Part shown: piece after piece, positions 46,591 through 58,789 of the stretch
Layout: the number at the start of each line of letters is the position of its first letter
Position numbering within the stretch: the first letter of the stretch is position 1
Assembly (NCBI GenBank): GCA_944472155.2
Contig: OX235277.1
Coordinates: 24,252,804 to 24,316,803, forward strand
Direction: 5' to 3'
Source: Trichobilharzia szidati
Lineage: Eukaryota; Platyhelminthes; Trematoda; Strigeidida; Schistosomatidae
DNA: 64,000 nucleotides
The notes under the pieces: model-generated
What the model saw: the letters and a program-made list of their open reading frames with translations, nothing else
What the model was told of the DNA's origin: nothing
Database searches by the model: none
Position numbers and translations under genes: made by a program

Positions 46591-47724
46591 ATTATTATTA
46601 TGCTTGTCAACTAATCGTTGTCTCGAAATTCGTCATGAATGTGAAAAAAACTGCATAGATGGAAAACTAAAAGAATCATAATGGCAAAACTTATGAAAAC
46701 GAAGAATTGCTGGCGAATCAGTTGTCTCATCCATTAACTTTTCATTACTGAAAAAGCCACTAATCATCATCAGATATCTTTGAATAAGATGCAGTACACA
46801 ATTTGGAGAAAAAGAAATTGGTTAATTGTGTCGAGTGGATGTGTTCATAAATTTATTCTTTGGCAAATAAATAAATTAGAACATTAACAAATTTAGTATG
46901 CACAAGGAAACATTATTTTTTGATTAGTCACTATGACTACTGTTTGTTTTTTCCCCAGAAATGAACTATAAGTACTCCATGAGACTGGAGGACCTAACTT
47001 CTACTATATAAACGATACACATTCAACCACTGAATGCATGTTAGTCAATTTGCATTTTTTTTCTTTAAGAACACTCTACAATAATGAAATGAGAGACTTA
47101 CGTTGCCTATGAATCGTGAAAGAGATAGAAGCGAATTATTATCCGTCCTCTCCTGTAATCTTCTCTCCTATCGTAATTTTACAGAAAATGGATTTTTCAA
47201 TTATTCATATTATAACAAAAGTAAGTAGTGAAGCATTGTATATCCTCCACCTTATGTTTTTGTTAGAACGCATAATGATGTTTCACAGTATTTCTATTTT
47301 ATTTGTAGTGTAAGAGGCATTTGAAACTAATCGCTTCAAAAACATTTTAAATGTAACAGATACCGAACAACGTAGAAAGAACACTTTCCTTTACAATGTG
47401 CCTAAATAAAGGCATTCTAGGACTGTTGATGGTCTTCAAAGATGCATATGCCCATATTTTGATAAAGAATCAAAATTTAAATATTATTAATGGAGGAAGA
47501 AGGACAACTCAAATATTTCGTGGTCAGAAATGAGCCTCATAGTAGTTGAATTACCAATACATCCGTTTCCATTGTCTCGATTTCCTAAATTAAAATGTTA
47601 AAAAGCCATGTGGCACGGGCGATGAGCTATGTGAAGATCCCCTCCTTACAATGATCATGATACCTACCGGGCTGATTATTCCGTTGCCCCACGACTAAGC
47701 ACCATTGAAAGAGTATCTCGATGT
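46591..47724. other. unassigned sequence in duplicated segment
   Basis: No gene recognised. Collinear with 31641-32861. Confidence 0.35.
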
Positions 47725-47990
47725 AGCCAAATTATGTACACCTTATCTTGAACACACTGTTTGTACAGATCTTCCGTGTTCTGCTACTTCTGGGCTTCAT
47801 ATTGTGTTTCTTTGTGTTCATTTCACATCTCCCTTGCATCTTCGCAATACAATATTATTTGCTTCCTCAAACATCACATCTATCTTTCTGCTATTTAATG
47901 TTTTTATACCAACGGACATCTTTCCTTATATATACTACTGATGAATCTTATCAGTAGTACAAGCCACACCATGAATTTGAACACGAATCC
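47725..47990 (+). repeat. dispersed repeat E, copy 4
   Basis: Duplicate of 32862-33120. Confidence 0.58.
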
Positions 47991-47999
47991 TTTGTAAGT

Positions 48000-48215
48000 C
48001 GGTGGTTCAGTGGTTGAATGCTCGTCAACTATGCATGTGGTCCGGAGTTCAGTCCTGACCGAAGCACTGTCAAACCTCGCTTAATCGGTAGTCAGTCCGG
48101 TTCGTCATGAGACTAACAAACTCATCCCGTATTAAAAATAAATACTGTTGCTATTGAAACTTCAAAACTCAAGCTTGAAGACATATTTTTCAGGTGGCAA
48201 GCAAAAGAATTATAT
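48000..48215 (+). mobile_element. SINE-C copy, sense (duplicate)
   Basis: Duplicate of 33126-33345, with the same box A TGGTTCAGTGG and the weak box B. Confidence 0.75.
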
Positions 48216-48534
48216 ATATATGCCATTTGTAATCAACCCTAAATTAAGTCATTTACTAAGCAATAATCCAATTCATATGAATTTTTTGTCTGCATTATGC
48301 AGTTCGCCATATAATTCATTTAAAATAAAACTGATCTTACCCTTATATCTATTTAAAATCAAGAAACATGTTGAATTTACCAGATGTTAATGCTTATCAC
48401 CTGCTCTTGCTCTACTAATCATTCAGCAAAAGCTTATAGTTGCTTAACAGAAAAAAAAATACAAAGTCTATTAATAATATTGTCTAACTTCCTATTACAG
48501 TTGGCAAAATAGATATCACAAGTGAGGTCAAAAA

Positions 48535-48745
48535 GAGGTCAATCACTGGCCCGAATAGCTAGCTCAGTGGTAACTTCTCTGACTGTAGCACTGGGTGATG
48601 CAGGTTCGAATCTCAGAAGGGAGGTGAGTTCTTTCAAGGTGACTGCAGATACATCTTGTTGACTGGTCAGTACCAACTAGCACGAAACCTAGGTCAGGCA
48701 AGGCTTCCTGACGATTGCCTCCAAACACCTAACATCATCAAATCA
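48535..48745 (+). mobile_element. SINE-D single copy (duplicate), damaged hammerhead
   Basis: Duplicate of 33695-33895. Head almost identical to its twin, ribozyme core further decayed (TTGACTGGTCAGTACC), GCACGAAACCTAGGTC kept. Confidence 0.75.
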
Positions 48746-49759
48746 ATGAAGCATGTAAAGATTATTCTTATAAGTCGCAATCATCTAACCTTTTCATGTT
48801 AGTATGTTGTAGGTTTTCAACTGTTCGAGAGACTTTGGTAGTAGTGTCTCGTGGTGCTGAAATTTCGGTCACCAACACAAGAGAGACTCACGACTGTGCA
48901 GTACTTTGAGACATTATCAGATGGCTGGATACAAACATCAGGAGGCTTTGAACCTAGGTTTCTGTACCGACTGACGCTAATATTTTGAAATACATGTCTT
49001 TCCTACATTACAAAATCGAATAACATCTCCGCGATTTATAGTAATGTACCACTTTAATGTGTTATTGAAATCCGAAAATATATTGTTATTACCAGCATAG
49101 ATTTGGAATGAAACATGCTCAAAACCGATAATTTACTTCTACATCGCTCTGTTTATCAAAAAAAACGACATTATACCAAACTGTCACTTAGTGTATACTG
49201 AAACATCTCAAGAGGATATGAGTGCAAGAAAAAAATTTAACAGTTGTGAAAATTACACATCATCGTTTGACTAGGAGAAATAATGTTCACCTTCAAACTA
49301 TACATGCAGATTTCACACCACAAAACTTTTATTTCATTTGCATGAAGGAAGCAACTCAGTAAACTAAAAATATTCTTTTAAGTTAGATCTGATCAGGTTT
49401 TTACTCTAATATACATAACTTTACAAACAAATATAAAAATATAAAAACGAATCACATTGATCTGTCAATAAGACTGCATATAAATTGTGTAATTAGTCAA
49501 AATAATAGTAATAATAATCCGGTTAATAACACAGATGATGACAGGAAAGATGAAGAACAGCATGATTAAACAAACAAATGTTCAGGTAGACGTAGTAGTC
49601 GATAAAGACTAAGAAAAACGAATGAACCGATTAAGGAATGCTAGATTGTAAGGGAAGTAAATGAAACACGTTTATTATGAAGATGTGATAAGATTAAGGG
49701 ATGATAAGAGAGGGGTTGAAAATAAAAGTAAGTAAGGGGTGGTGTAGAATTCATCAGTT
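48746..49759. other. unassigned sequence in duplicated segment
   Basis: No gene recognised. Collinear with 33896-34949. Confidence 0.35.
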
Positions 49760-50215
49760 GGTTATGTCTTAATAAGTCAAGGGAGGGATAATAGCTGTAC
49801 GAACTTCTTTTGAATGCATAGTTTAGGCTTGATAGTTCGAAGGCATTTCTTTTGAGTTGTGCGCAACAGAGGGGTGTGACGTCTATTGAAAATATTCTGT
49901 GGGAAGCGATGTATAAACTGGAATGCTCTCGTTTTCTCTACTGCATGATGACTATCAAGTGAATGTGACAAAACGAAGCTACGGATGGTTTATGTCTGTT
50001 CTTTGCCAAACCACAATTGGAGATGTTCACTAACACGTTGGCTAAGCTGTCTAGTGGTATGCCACAGGTGAGGCTGAATTGACAATTGCACAAAGATGTG
50101 GTAAAACGTTCTAGCTTATCCTTCATTTGCGTCCCAATCATTCGTCGACTAGAGAAATACAATTATAAGTTCTCTACGTAAAATGACGTATGTATACTTC
50201 CACACCTAGTCTCTG
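49760..50215 (-). mobile_element. Penelope-like element 3' fragment (duplicate)
   Basis: Duplicate of 34950-35400. Frame 49971-49777 keeps the terminus (KPKLCIQKKFVQLLSLP). The GIY-YIG core region (50162-49938) has lost the YIG block through a deletion. Confidence 0.8.
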
Positions 50216-50370
50216 GAACAAATCTAGAAAATTTCCCATTGAATTGTAACTTAATAAATAGTGGTCCCTTCCGTGTTGTCATCGTTTCAGGTTTCCTATT
50301 TGGGGTTTTCATAGGTCTCAGTATGAAACTACCCGGACTTAAAAATAATTAAATATTCCTTTTCTCACAG

Positions 50371-50870
50371 GAGTCAGACAAGGGTGCTTATTATCACCAA
50401 TGATATTCCTAATTGTGATGGACTGAATTATGCGTCGGATCCCAGTGGCTGAATGGTCTACGAGCTTGCCTTGTAACCGGAAAGTCCTGGGTTCGAACCC
50501 CAGTGGGTGCGTACTGCGGATGATACCCCAGCACTAGAATGATACATCTATCCAGTACTCCCTGGTTTGCGTCAGTGGCATAGCTCGCCGACCATGAACA
50601 TGGTCCGGGGTGCGATCCCCGGCCACCGTTAATCCAGAGATAATGCTGGTAAAGAGGAGAGGTTAGGCATGAGACTAGCAACCCCATCCTGTAAAATAAA
50701 CATTGCTACAGAAACTTCAGGCCACAAGCTTGAAGTCCTATGTCCCACTGGGGAGTGTGAAGGATTATGCGTCAGACATTGGGAAAAGTACAGTAGAAGA
50801 CAGAATCAAGTAGAGACGTGCAGTTGAAGCTCTATGTTCCACTAGGAACACAAGGGAACAATAATAATAA
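50371..50870 (+). mobile_element. RTE-clade LINE fragment, interrupted and deleted
   Basis: Left part 50371-50436 (CACAGGAGTCAGACAAGG, LLSPMIFLIVMD) and right part 50774-50870 (final C-terminal ~90 bp). Between them sits a SINE insertion. About 790 bp present in the twin (35542-36490) is deleted between GGGAAAA and AGTACAG, short matches that could have guided the deletion. Confidence 0.82.
50437..50763 (+). mobile_element. SINE-B/SINE-C chimera with 10-bp target duplication
   Basis: The exact 10-mer ATTATGCGTC flanks the insert (50427-50436 and 50764-50773), and the empty site is present in copy 1 near 35600. 50437-50568 is SINE-B from box A (TGGCTGAATGG) and box B (GGTTCGAACCC) through a mutated hammerhead to TCCAGTACTCCC. 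From about 50570 it is SINE-C: box A TGGCATAGCTC, box B GGTGCGATCCC, body and tail ending GGGGAGTGTGAAGG. One target duplication surrounds both, so they integrated as one unit or C replaced the tail of B later. Confidence 0.82.
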
Positions 50871-51189
50871 TAATACTAGTAAAATTTATAAAAATATTTA
50901 ACTAGAAAAACCAATAGATAAAGCGAAGAAATATGCATTTGTTTTCAATTAATTCCTCATCAGTAGCTGGCTCTATACTCATCTGTAGTTTCTTACATCA
51001 AAATCTTTGCTAATAAAGTGGTTTTTTAGATAATCAGCTTTATATATAGAGAGAGGTTGAAAGTCATCAAAACAATTCACTAATGGATGTCACCAACAAG
51101 ATATTCAAGTTTTCAAGAAGGGGTGAAAACGGATTAATTACGCAACTCAAGATAAGTTAATTCTCAAGTATAGGTTTTTTTACTGGGAT

Positions 51190-51610
51190 TTTGTTTGATT
51201 GGCTGGAAGGTTTCATCCCGAAATCCCTACAAAAACTAATACTGGAAAATTGATCTGATGCTCACTCACTAGTGACTAGCCCTATTCAGGCAATGACCTG
51301 GGGTTCTGTTGAAAAGCTGTGACCAGTGTGGTGCAGCAGATTGAAGGTTAGGCAGTAACTCATCAAAGAGGAAACTGCGAAGTGGTAGCGCTATGTTGTG
51401 AATTGACAGAAGTTAGAATTCACGAATTGGCCATCGGATAGGGTCCCGTGGCTTCAATGTCTACGAGTTAGCTCGCCTTGTAACCGGATGGTCCTGGGTT
51501 CGAGCCTTGTGGAGGGCGCGTACTGCTCAAGCAGAGTTCCAAATTAGGCTGACAAAACAGCTGTCTAGTACTCCCAGGTTTTTCAGTGGTGTCAGCTCTT
51601 GATGAAATCC
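51190..51610 (+). mobile_element. SINE-B full-length copy (duplicate), decayed
   Basis: Duplicate of 36840-37235. Box B GGTTCGAGCC is better kept here; the hammerhead core is CTCAAGC and broken. Confidence 0.75.
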
Positions 51611-51895
51611 TCAAACTAATACGAAATTTATTCATTGCCTAAATCCTTTGTCATTGTAACACACATTTACTTTGTTTAAACTTGAACTGCCTGTGCAAAA
51701 ACTATTTATGCGTAATTTTCTGAGCATTGTTCACAGAGTTCAGAACCTCCTGTCAACTGACAACCTGTAAAATATGCAATTATGTTAAAACTATTCTGTA
51801 CATAAACTTATTAATTTATTTAGGCTGTAATCAGCTTATAAGAAACCAACGAAATAAACAATAATGGTGCCTTATTATTCTGCGCAAACCACTGT

Positions 51896-52399
51896 TGTTC
51901 TTGTTTTATTCAAATTTATAAAAGAGAATATATGTATGAAATTATTGATTACAGTTGAATAAACATTAGGCAGTATAATACTCACGGCGTTCTTTATTGA
52001 CCAAAACGTAAGCAAAGTGGTTAGATTTGATAGTCAACAATTTGTTTTGTGAAGTGTAAGAAGAGAATATATGACTGAATGCCATAAACTACTGACTGGT
52101 ACGATTAGTCTGATACGACTTGGAGTGAGCTGAATACCGAAAGGCAGTTTTGATATTTCGGCGATTTGTCCGCTTGACTCAACTAAGACAGTCGAACACT
52201 GTCAAGCAAACTAAATTCTGACTAGTTGCTCTGGTGAACTAGTAATACATTAAATCAAACCGTTGACTGCTTTTTTTCAGTTTGTACAGCGTTGTCTATT
52301 TTGCCAGCCTGGTCTGAGAACTTCTCCGGAGGTTCTCCTGAGAATGAAACATGACTCAGTGATTAGCATGCAAACCTAAGAGACAATAAAAACAGTCTG
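51896..52399. other. unassigned sequence
   Basis: No gene or repeat recognised. Confidence 0.3.
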
Positions 52400-53690
52400 A
52401 TTTAAATACTTCAATGGCTTACTTAAAGTCCACAAAAAGGGATTACTCCAGAGCCCCATCCTAGATCTGTCTAGAACATCCTATCTTCCGGAAGCACGAT
52501 GGTTAGCGGAAACTGCAGAACCTCTAAGAAAGTTATAACAGAGCATTTCTTGAAGGATTTGTTTAAATTCGTTGGTTCGGTAAAGCGAGGGAATGTTTGT
52601 CGGTCAACTGTGGCTTCACTGGGCACAGTTATCCTATTTACCGATGTCCTCTTAACAGGAATTGTGTGCTACCCATGTGGGTTTCTTGACTTAAATTTTG
52701 GTGTAGGAACTGAGTATATCAAAGAACTAATCCAAAGATGCACACTGAATGTTCAGTTTCTATTCGTTGGTCAAACATGCCAACAGAAAGATGGAGTAGC
52801 AATAGGTTCTTCAGTTGTCCAACTGCTCGTCGATGAAATCATAGTGCACCTCGAGTTGAATATCCTCTAACCAACAGTTGAGCGGTTCAAAGTCTACTGG
52901 CAGTATTTCAATGATATCTTTTTACCATCGTCTATGGAAGCTCTGACCCAAGCAAAATCCTGGAAATCTTTAACAGGGCTTATCTATCAGTCGAATTCAA
53001 AACTGAAGAGGACTCAGAAGGTGAATTATTCTTCCTAGATATCCAGTTTACAAGGTAATTAAATGGAAGCCTAAGTGGATCAATCCACTACAAGCCGAAA
53101 TTGAATGCACAGCTGACATCTGATTTCAACTCTTGCTACGAGAATCCACAGTAGTTACACTAAAGACACATTGACCAAAGCATTGGATTTCTTCAGAAAA
53201 ACTCTAATCAAAACTAGATATCCAACCTTCTTCAACAACAAACATCCATAGGTAAAAACTAACTCTCCGTGAAGCCTGAATGTGACGAGGAGATCTGAAA
53301 TCCAAAGTAGATACAATAGCGTTGTTCTAAGAAGCTGCCTGTCGAGATCGATTCGAAGAGCGTTCTTTGCTGCATCTCTACCCGTTACCCCCTCAACACG
53401 TGTTCTTGTTTACCAAAGCGACAAAGACAAATTCCCACTGCTAGTAACTCTAATATACATCTACCACTTCACTTGCTCCTGTGGAGCTAAGTGCACAGAT
53501 TGAACCCATGAACACTTACGCACATGGTCACTCAATATCAGTAGAGACTTCATTCGGAGTCAAACATAAAGTGCAACTAAGTCGTTCGGAAGAATTTCGC
53601 TTACATTCTTCTTGACACAGCCTAAACCTTTAGCACTCCTCGGGTAGAAACCTGAACTTTGTGTCCAGAAACATTTTATCCATCTTGTTT
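52400..53690 (+). mobile_element. Penelope-like element, RT to endonuclease, heavily mutated
   Basis: Translation order: FNGLLKVHKKGLLQSPILDL and EARWLAETAEPLRK (52410-52530), frameshift, TVILFTDVLLTGIV (motif A region) and YIKELIQRCTLNVQFLFVGQ, then QQKDGVAIGSSVVQLLVDE (motif B, to 52830), YFNDIFL (motif C, DD reads ND) near 52910, LATRIHSSYTKDTLTKALDF, RSCLSRSIRRAFFAASL (53330), IYIYHFTCSCGAKCTD (the YIG core is replaced; stop), and KPELCVQKHF near 53650. At least five stops or frameshifts. Same subfamily as 8996-9640. Confidence 0.87.
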
Positions 53691-54639
53691 TACTTCTATG
53701 AAATTAGTACCAAATTTCTTTTTCTTTTTTTGTTTCCCTGAATAGATATATATATATAACAAGTTCTATGTAGTCAGTTTTAATATATTGCTACGTTTTG
53801 CGACCTATTTACAATCAACTATTTCCAAACGATTACTCATCCCTTAACTGATTAGTTATCACTTTTTCAAATATTTGTAATACTCATATTCTGGTTTACT
53901 CTGATCCTAATTGATAATAACCTCTGACCTCTTTTTTCAATCTACATTGTATGAATACAAATTCCCGAAGCAGTTGTACAGCTTTGACGTGAACTTACGC
54001 AAAGAGATCTCTTTGTTGACTAATGTATACTTAATCACGATTTTTTCATCGATGGAGCGGAAAACCTGGGTATATGTTTTATTCTTGCAGCTGCCTGCAT
54101 CAGCTGGCAATATTCCATCTTCTTAATTCTAGTCACTATATTTTGTTGTTACATGAACATTAACTTTTACAAGGATTACATATATTTATAACGCCCAAGG
54201 ATGTCTCTTCATCCCCTTATATATCTTACCACTACGACGTTTCAACACTATTCATTACTACAGGACTTATTTCATTGAGTTTTACACGTTACAGATGCTG
54301 CAGAGAATCTAACAGATATGATGAATTCAAAATGTTCCACACTGTTTGTTTGTTAAACTCTTTACAGAATGCTAGTTGTGATTTATTTAGTGTAGTGTTC
54401 ATAAATCAATAAAATACCAAAGAAACTTAATGTCAGTAAAACATTTGAGCATTGTGGAATAGATCAAATAAAGTTTAATTATATGTCGATGGTTTACACA
54501 CAATGATAAGTGCTTTTGGCAATATTTCGAGCAAAATTACTGCGAGTGGCCACACAAACTTTTGGAATTGCTTTCTTTTCCAGTTCACACATTTATGGTT
54601 TGTACTTATGTATATAGTTCTTTTTTTCTTTGTTCATTC
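53691..54639. other. unassigned AT-rich sequence
   Basis: Probably includes the 3' tail of the PLE at 52400-53690. No motif recognised. A TA microsatellite is at 53747-53758. Confidence 0.35.
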
Positions 54640-55505
54640 ATTATCGTGTATTCAGAATTATATTCCATGTTATTGACAGCTGTGCTGCTAAGTTACCCTT
54701 GTTACATCTATCCGGTGTGACCTTAATGAATATAGATGCGGTTATCAGTCTCTCTTTCCATTTGTTAATGTCAGTTTTCAGAATACAAAAATCACTCCAA
54801 TCAATATTGTGGTTTTTGTCCCGTGCAGATGCAGATATAGACGAACGTTTATGGAAATTGTTGCAAGCTTATGTTCCTGTTGGTTGACCTTCAGTCGGTT
54901 AGGCGTTAATGTCCATTCACTCTTATTTTCAGTGATCTGGACTCTTGACCCACACACCTAGTCAGATACTCAACACAAGATATTTTGTAAATCAAGTTGT
55001 TTTTATCCATCATTTTTATGGGATCTTTTAGGGAATTTGTCTTATTTGTAATTAGATTCATCGGTTCAAACGTGGTGCGAATTTCAGCATTGTTGAGGTT
55101 TCCTCGAATTGCCTCTGATGTACCATTTTTGTATAGTGTAGGGATTTTTTTCCCTTCCTCCTTCGTGTCATTCTCTGGCTCTACCCTCCTTCTCTCTTTT
55201 TATATCATCTGTGATAAATTCTTTTTGGTAGTTGTTGTCGAATAACATTTTGACTAGGACATTTATTTCTCTACTCAGGTCCTCTGGTGTTGTTGTAAGT
55301 CTACGTATGCTATCTGCAAGACCTTGTATTAGTCCTCGTCCTACTGCGGGTTGATGAGCTGAGTGATAATCAAGGAGTCTTCGGGAATGCATAGTTTTTC
55401 TATATATCGTCGTTTTTATGCTACCGTATGTTACTCTTTGTATTTTGCAGTCTAACACAGGCATTTCCCCAATTTCATTCTCTATTACCATATATGGGTA
55501 CAAAT
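54640..55505 (-). mobile_element. Penelope-like element, post-palm to endonuclease
   Basis: Minus frame 55503-55168: MPVLDCKIQR, TTIYRKTMHSRRLLDYHSAH and LIQGLADSIRRL. A frameshift follows near 55165, then a block like EIRTTFEPMNLITNKTNSLK, the GIY-YIG core LIYKISCVEYLTRCVGQESR (about 55000-54940, CVGQE for YVGQT) and ILKTDINKWKERLITASIFI (about 54790-54730). The RT palm is missing upstream. Same subfamily as 56300-58445. Confidence 0.82.
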
Positions 55506-56299
55506 CACATAAATGTGTGAATTAAAAACAAAACAATTTCAACAGTGGTGTGAATATTGGCAGTAATTTTGCTCTAAATATTACCAATTAAAAGCTTATC
55601 ATTGTTTTTTAAACCATTGAAATGTAATTATGTCTCTATTTGACCAAAAAACTGTTCAAAAGTGCGCTTAATTATCAGTGTCACTTGCCAAGGCAAACAA
55701 ACACCTATCTATCCTGTGCAATGAGTACAGTATATAGAAACTTGATTGTTTAATTGGAGATGAATTTACCTTGTTCTGAAATAAAATCATGAAAGTGATA
55801 ATAATGACGATTCTCATTTCATTATCGCTCTTGTTTACAGATTCATTAAATGTTATATTGTAGAATTTCGTTTTCGTCAAAGATGACACTGATAGTTCCG
55901 CCTCTAGGAGGTAAATTGACGTAAAGCAATTCCTAGTTTGATTGTCACTATGGATGCTTTTAAATTATTTATGTAGATATAGCGGACTGTTACATAAAAA
56001 ATCGCTGACTTTACTACGTCACAGTCAAGTAAAATGAATGCAAATTCTACAATAACAGGACAAATAGCGTGATGAGTGTACAAATAAGATATAGCAACTT
56101 CAAGTTGAACAAAACAAATGGATCAAATATCTTAGTAATCATTTTTAGCATTATTGGTTTTTTATATTGTTCTTCAAAGATCTTCTGGACCTTTCCGTAT
56201 TAGTTTGCTTATTATATATATCACACAGTGAAACAGTATTATTCACTGAATGACAACGTTTCGAACACAATTTATTGTTCGTAATCATATCAATTTTAA
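55506..56299. other. unassigned AT-rich sequence
   Basis: No gene recognised. The 73-codon minus frame 55889-55668 has no motif. Confidence 0.3.
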
Positions 56300-58445
56300 T
56301 CATAGGACTTCAAAACTTGAGTTCTATAGTCTTCTTTGCTCTCTCATGTTTGTCGTCGTAGGGATTGTAGAATTTCCCAGATATCTGGGACAGGTGTTGA
56401 ATCATTCCTATTACACGTATTTGCAGTTGATTCGATAAACAAGCTTCTGTTGTCAATCTCTCTCTCCACCATGTTACATTAGATTTTAAAACTGTCATCT
56501 TATTCTATCCCATCCAGTTGTGTGGTTGTGTCTAATTACATGTAGTGAGTGGTATAGCTGTGCTATTCTCTAGATTTCTTATCTTATTCAGGTCAACTAA
56601 TCTAGATTTTGCTAGATGTTTATGCTCGGCTGGTCTGAGTGCCCCTGTTCTACCACTTTGACCTATGTATCTGACCTGACACTCATCCCATCAGGGTATT
56701 AGATACACTGAATTGTTTTTTTGAGGGCTCCATAGGATTGTTGCTTTAACCGACAAAGCATGTTTCTAATTGAGTTTGTGGGTTTGAATGCCAGACACTT
56801 TTATTCCTGCCATGTGAAGAATTCGGTGTAAGGTGGTTTCCGAGGTTCTTTCCTTGTATGGAATTATTACTGACGATTTAGATTCCTTTTTGTTGATGTT
56901 CTCATTATCCTGAGCATGTTTGACATGCATGTCGTCATTATTATTATCACTATCATTATTTATTTTACTTTTACATTTCCCTGCATACCTTCTGACTAAT
57001 TTAGCAGAGTAATTATTAAGTTCCAAAGCTTCTCTTATGTGCTCCACTTCCTGTCTTAGATTTTACTTGCTACTACTTAGCTTTTGTGTGCTGTCACTTA
57101 AACATTTCACCAATCCTGTTTTTACTGACATGGGATGGCATGATCGGAAGTCCAAATATCTGTTTGAATGTGTGGGTTTCCTGTAAACACTAGCGTTTAA
57201 CTTCCCATCTTCCTTCCTTTTTAAGTTGCAGTCTAACATTGGGAGCTCCCCTTCCTGATTTACCAATTCATAAGTGAATTGAATTGCCTCCACTTTTGAA
57301 TTAATGTGTTCGAAAAATCTATCTATATCCTGTGTTCTAGGAATAGTGAATTTGTCATCTACATACCTCCACCATACTTTCGGGGTGGGGGTGAACATTT
57401 CAATCGCTATTTTTTTCCCACCTATCCATGAATATATCTGCTACAACCGGGGATATTGGTGCACTCATGGCCATTCCCTCAGTTTTTTGTATATTTCCCC
57501 CTGAAATTTAAATACTGTGGAAGTCATGCATAGGTGCACTCCCAGCATTATGTAGTCAAGTGGCACTTTCGTTTCAAGTTCAAGTTCTTGGTCAGAAGTG
57601 AGTTCGTTTCAGTAGCCATATTTATTGGTATACGTGTATATAAACTGACAATGTCAAAACTAACCATTTTTTCTTCATTATGTAATTTTAAATTATCTAA
57701 TCTATGTTTTCGTTCATAAGAATCGGTTAGTCTAGATTTTGAGTGGCTTTTAAGGGGAGTTGAATACGATGTCTAAATATTTAGATAATTTATAAGTAGG
57801 TGAATTTCTAAAATCAACTATAGGTTTAATATGGTATCCTGACTTTTGAACTTCAACAACACCATACATCCTACTGGGGTTATTAGTTTTGGACATTAAA
57901 TTAAACCATTTCGACTCACCTAGAAATGGCTTCATTCGGCGTACAAGGTCCTCAGTGGATTTCTTAACCTTATTCACAACTGTGTCTATTGACTTATTAA
58001 TTTCCCCATATGGTCCTGCTTGTTTGTGAGTATCCACCTTGTCCAAATAGTCTGATTTGTCTATTATTACTGTTGCATTTCCCTTGTCGGACTTTTTGAT
58101 TACTATATCCTTGTTATTCTTAAGGTGTTTTAGGGCTTCTATCTCTGGTTCTGTCAGGTTAGGTTTTCCACGCTTTTGTCGTTTTAATGCTAGTGTACAT
58201 TCCGCTCATACTTCGTCAGCCGTTGTTTGGCCCGTCCCACTTAGTGCTATTTATATTTTAGGGATGACATCCTCAGGTTTCAGCTTGTCTACCGCTACAT
58301 TGAAATTTAGTCCGTTTTCTAATACACTTATTTTCATAGAACTTAATACATGTGTTGGACAATAAATTTTGTTCGAAACTGTTCCACTGTGTGATATATC
58401 TAATAAACAAACTAATATGGAATTACTTACTACCACAGTGCCCAA
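56300..58445 (-). mobile_element. Penelope-like element, longest RT plus GIY-YIG relic
   Basis: Minus strand: N-terminal VLENGLNFNVAVDKLKPEDV (58324-58265); 58130-58050 codes a KSDKGNATVI-like block; frame 58046-57750 has MYGVVEVQKSGYHIKPIVDF and SPTYKLSKYLD; 57700-57410 holds the motif A and B regions in broken frames; frame 57398-57063 has WWRYVDDKFTI (YVDD at residues 12-15, intact), LDCNLKR and VYRKPTHSNRYLDF; frame 57047-56766 is the linker with an Asn/Asp-rich stretch; 56720-56600 reads VYLIP, a stop, then RYIGQSGRTGALRPAEHK (GIY-YIG core); frame 56498-56310 has WWRERLTTEACLSNQ, holding the late glutamate. Frameshifts separate the pieces. Confidence 0.9.
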
Positions 58446-58789
58446 GGTTTACACACATATTAGTCCTCTGGACGTTTCAGTGGATTTTAGGGTGTAAATA
58501 TGGTATCAATGCCACTTGCATTATTCATCAGACAAGCATCGTATAAATTCAACATGAAAAAACTTAAATACCATCTCTTATTAACTTACTGATTACGTCT
58601 TATTTTACAAAATAAAAAAATGTGTAGTGTTTAAAAGGTTCTGAAAGCATAAAAATGAAAATATTTCATATCCCTTAGATAATACAACCGGGGAACAAAA
58701 TGGATCGTTTCAGTGCTTGCTTCGGAATTTACGTCTCATTATCAACCGGACGAAGAATATAAGTTTCTATAAGGTTCGCTTAAGATTTT
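58446..58789. other. unassigned sequence
   Basis: No clear gene. 58700-58770 may code eroded PLE linker sequence. Confidence 0.3.

Larger units (their letters stand above)
38236..51895. repeat. tandem segmental duplication, copy 2 (~13.7 kb)
   Basis: Collinear with 21700-37530. It carries the PLE insertion at 39319-40541 and the SINE-B/C insertion at 50437-50763, both absent from copy 1. It also lacks about 790 bp of the RTE at 50371-50870. Confidence 0.88.
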
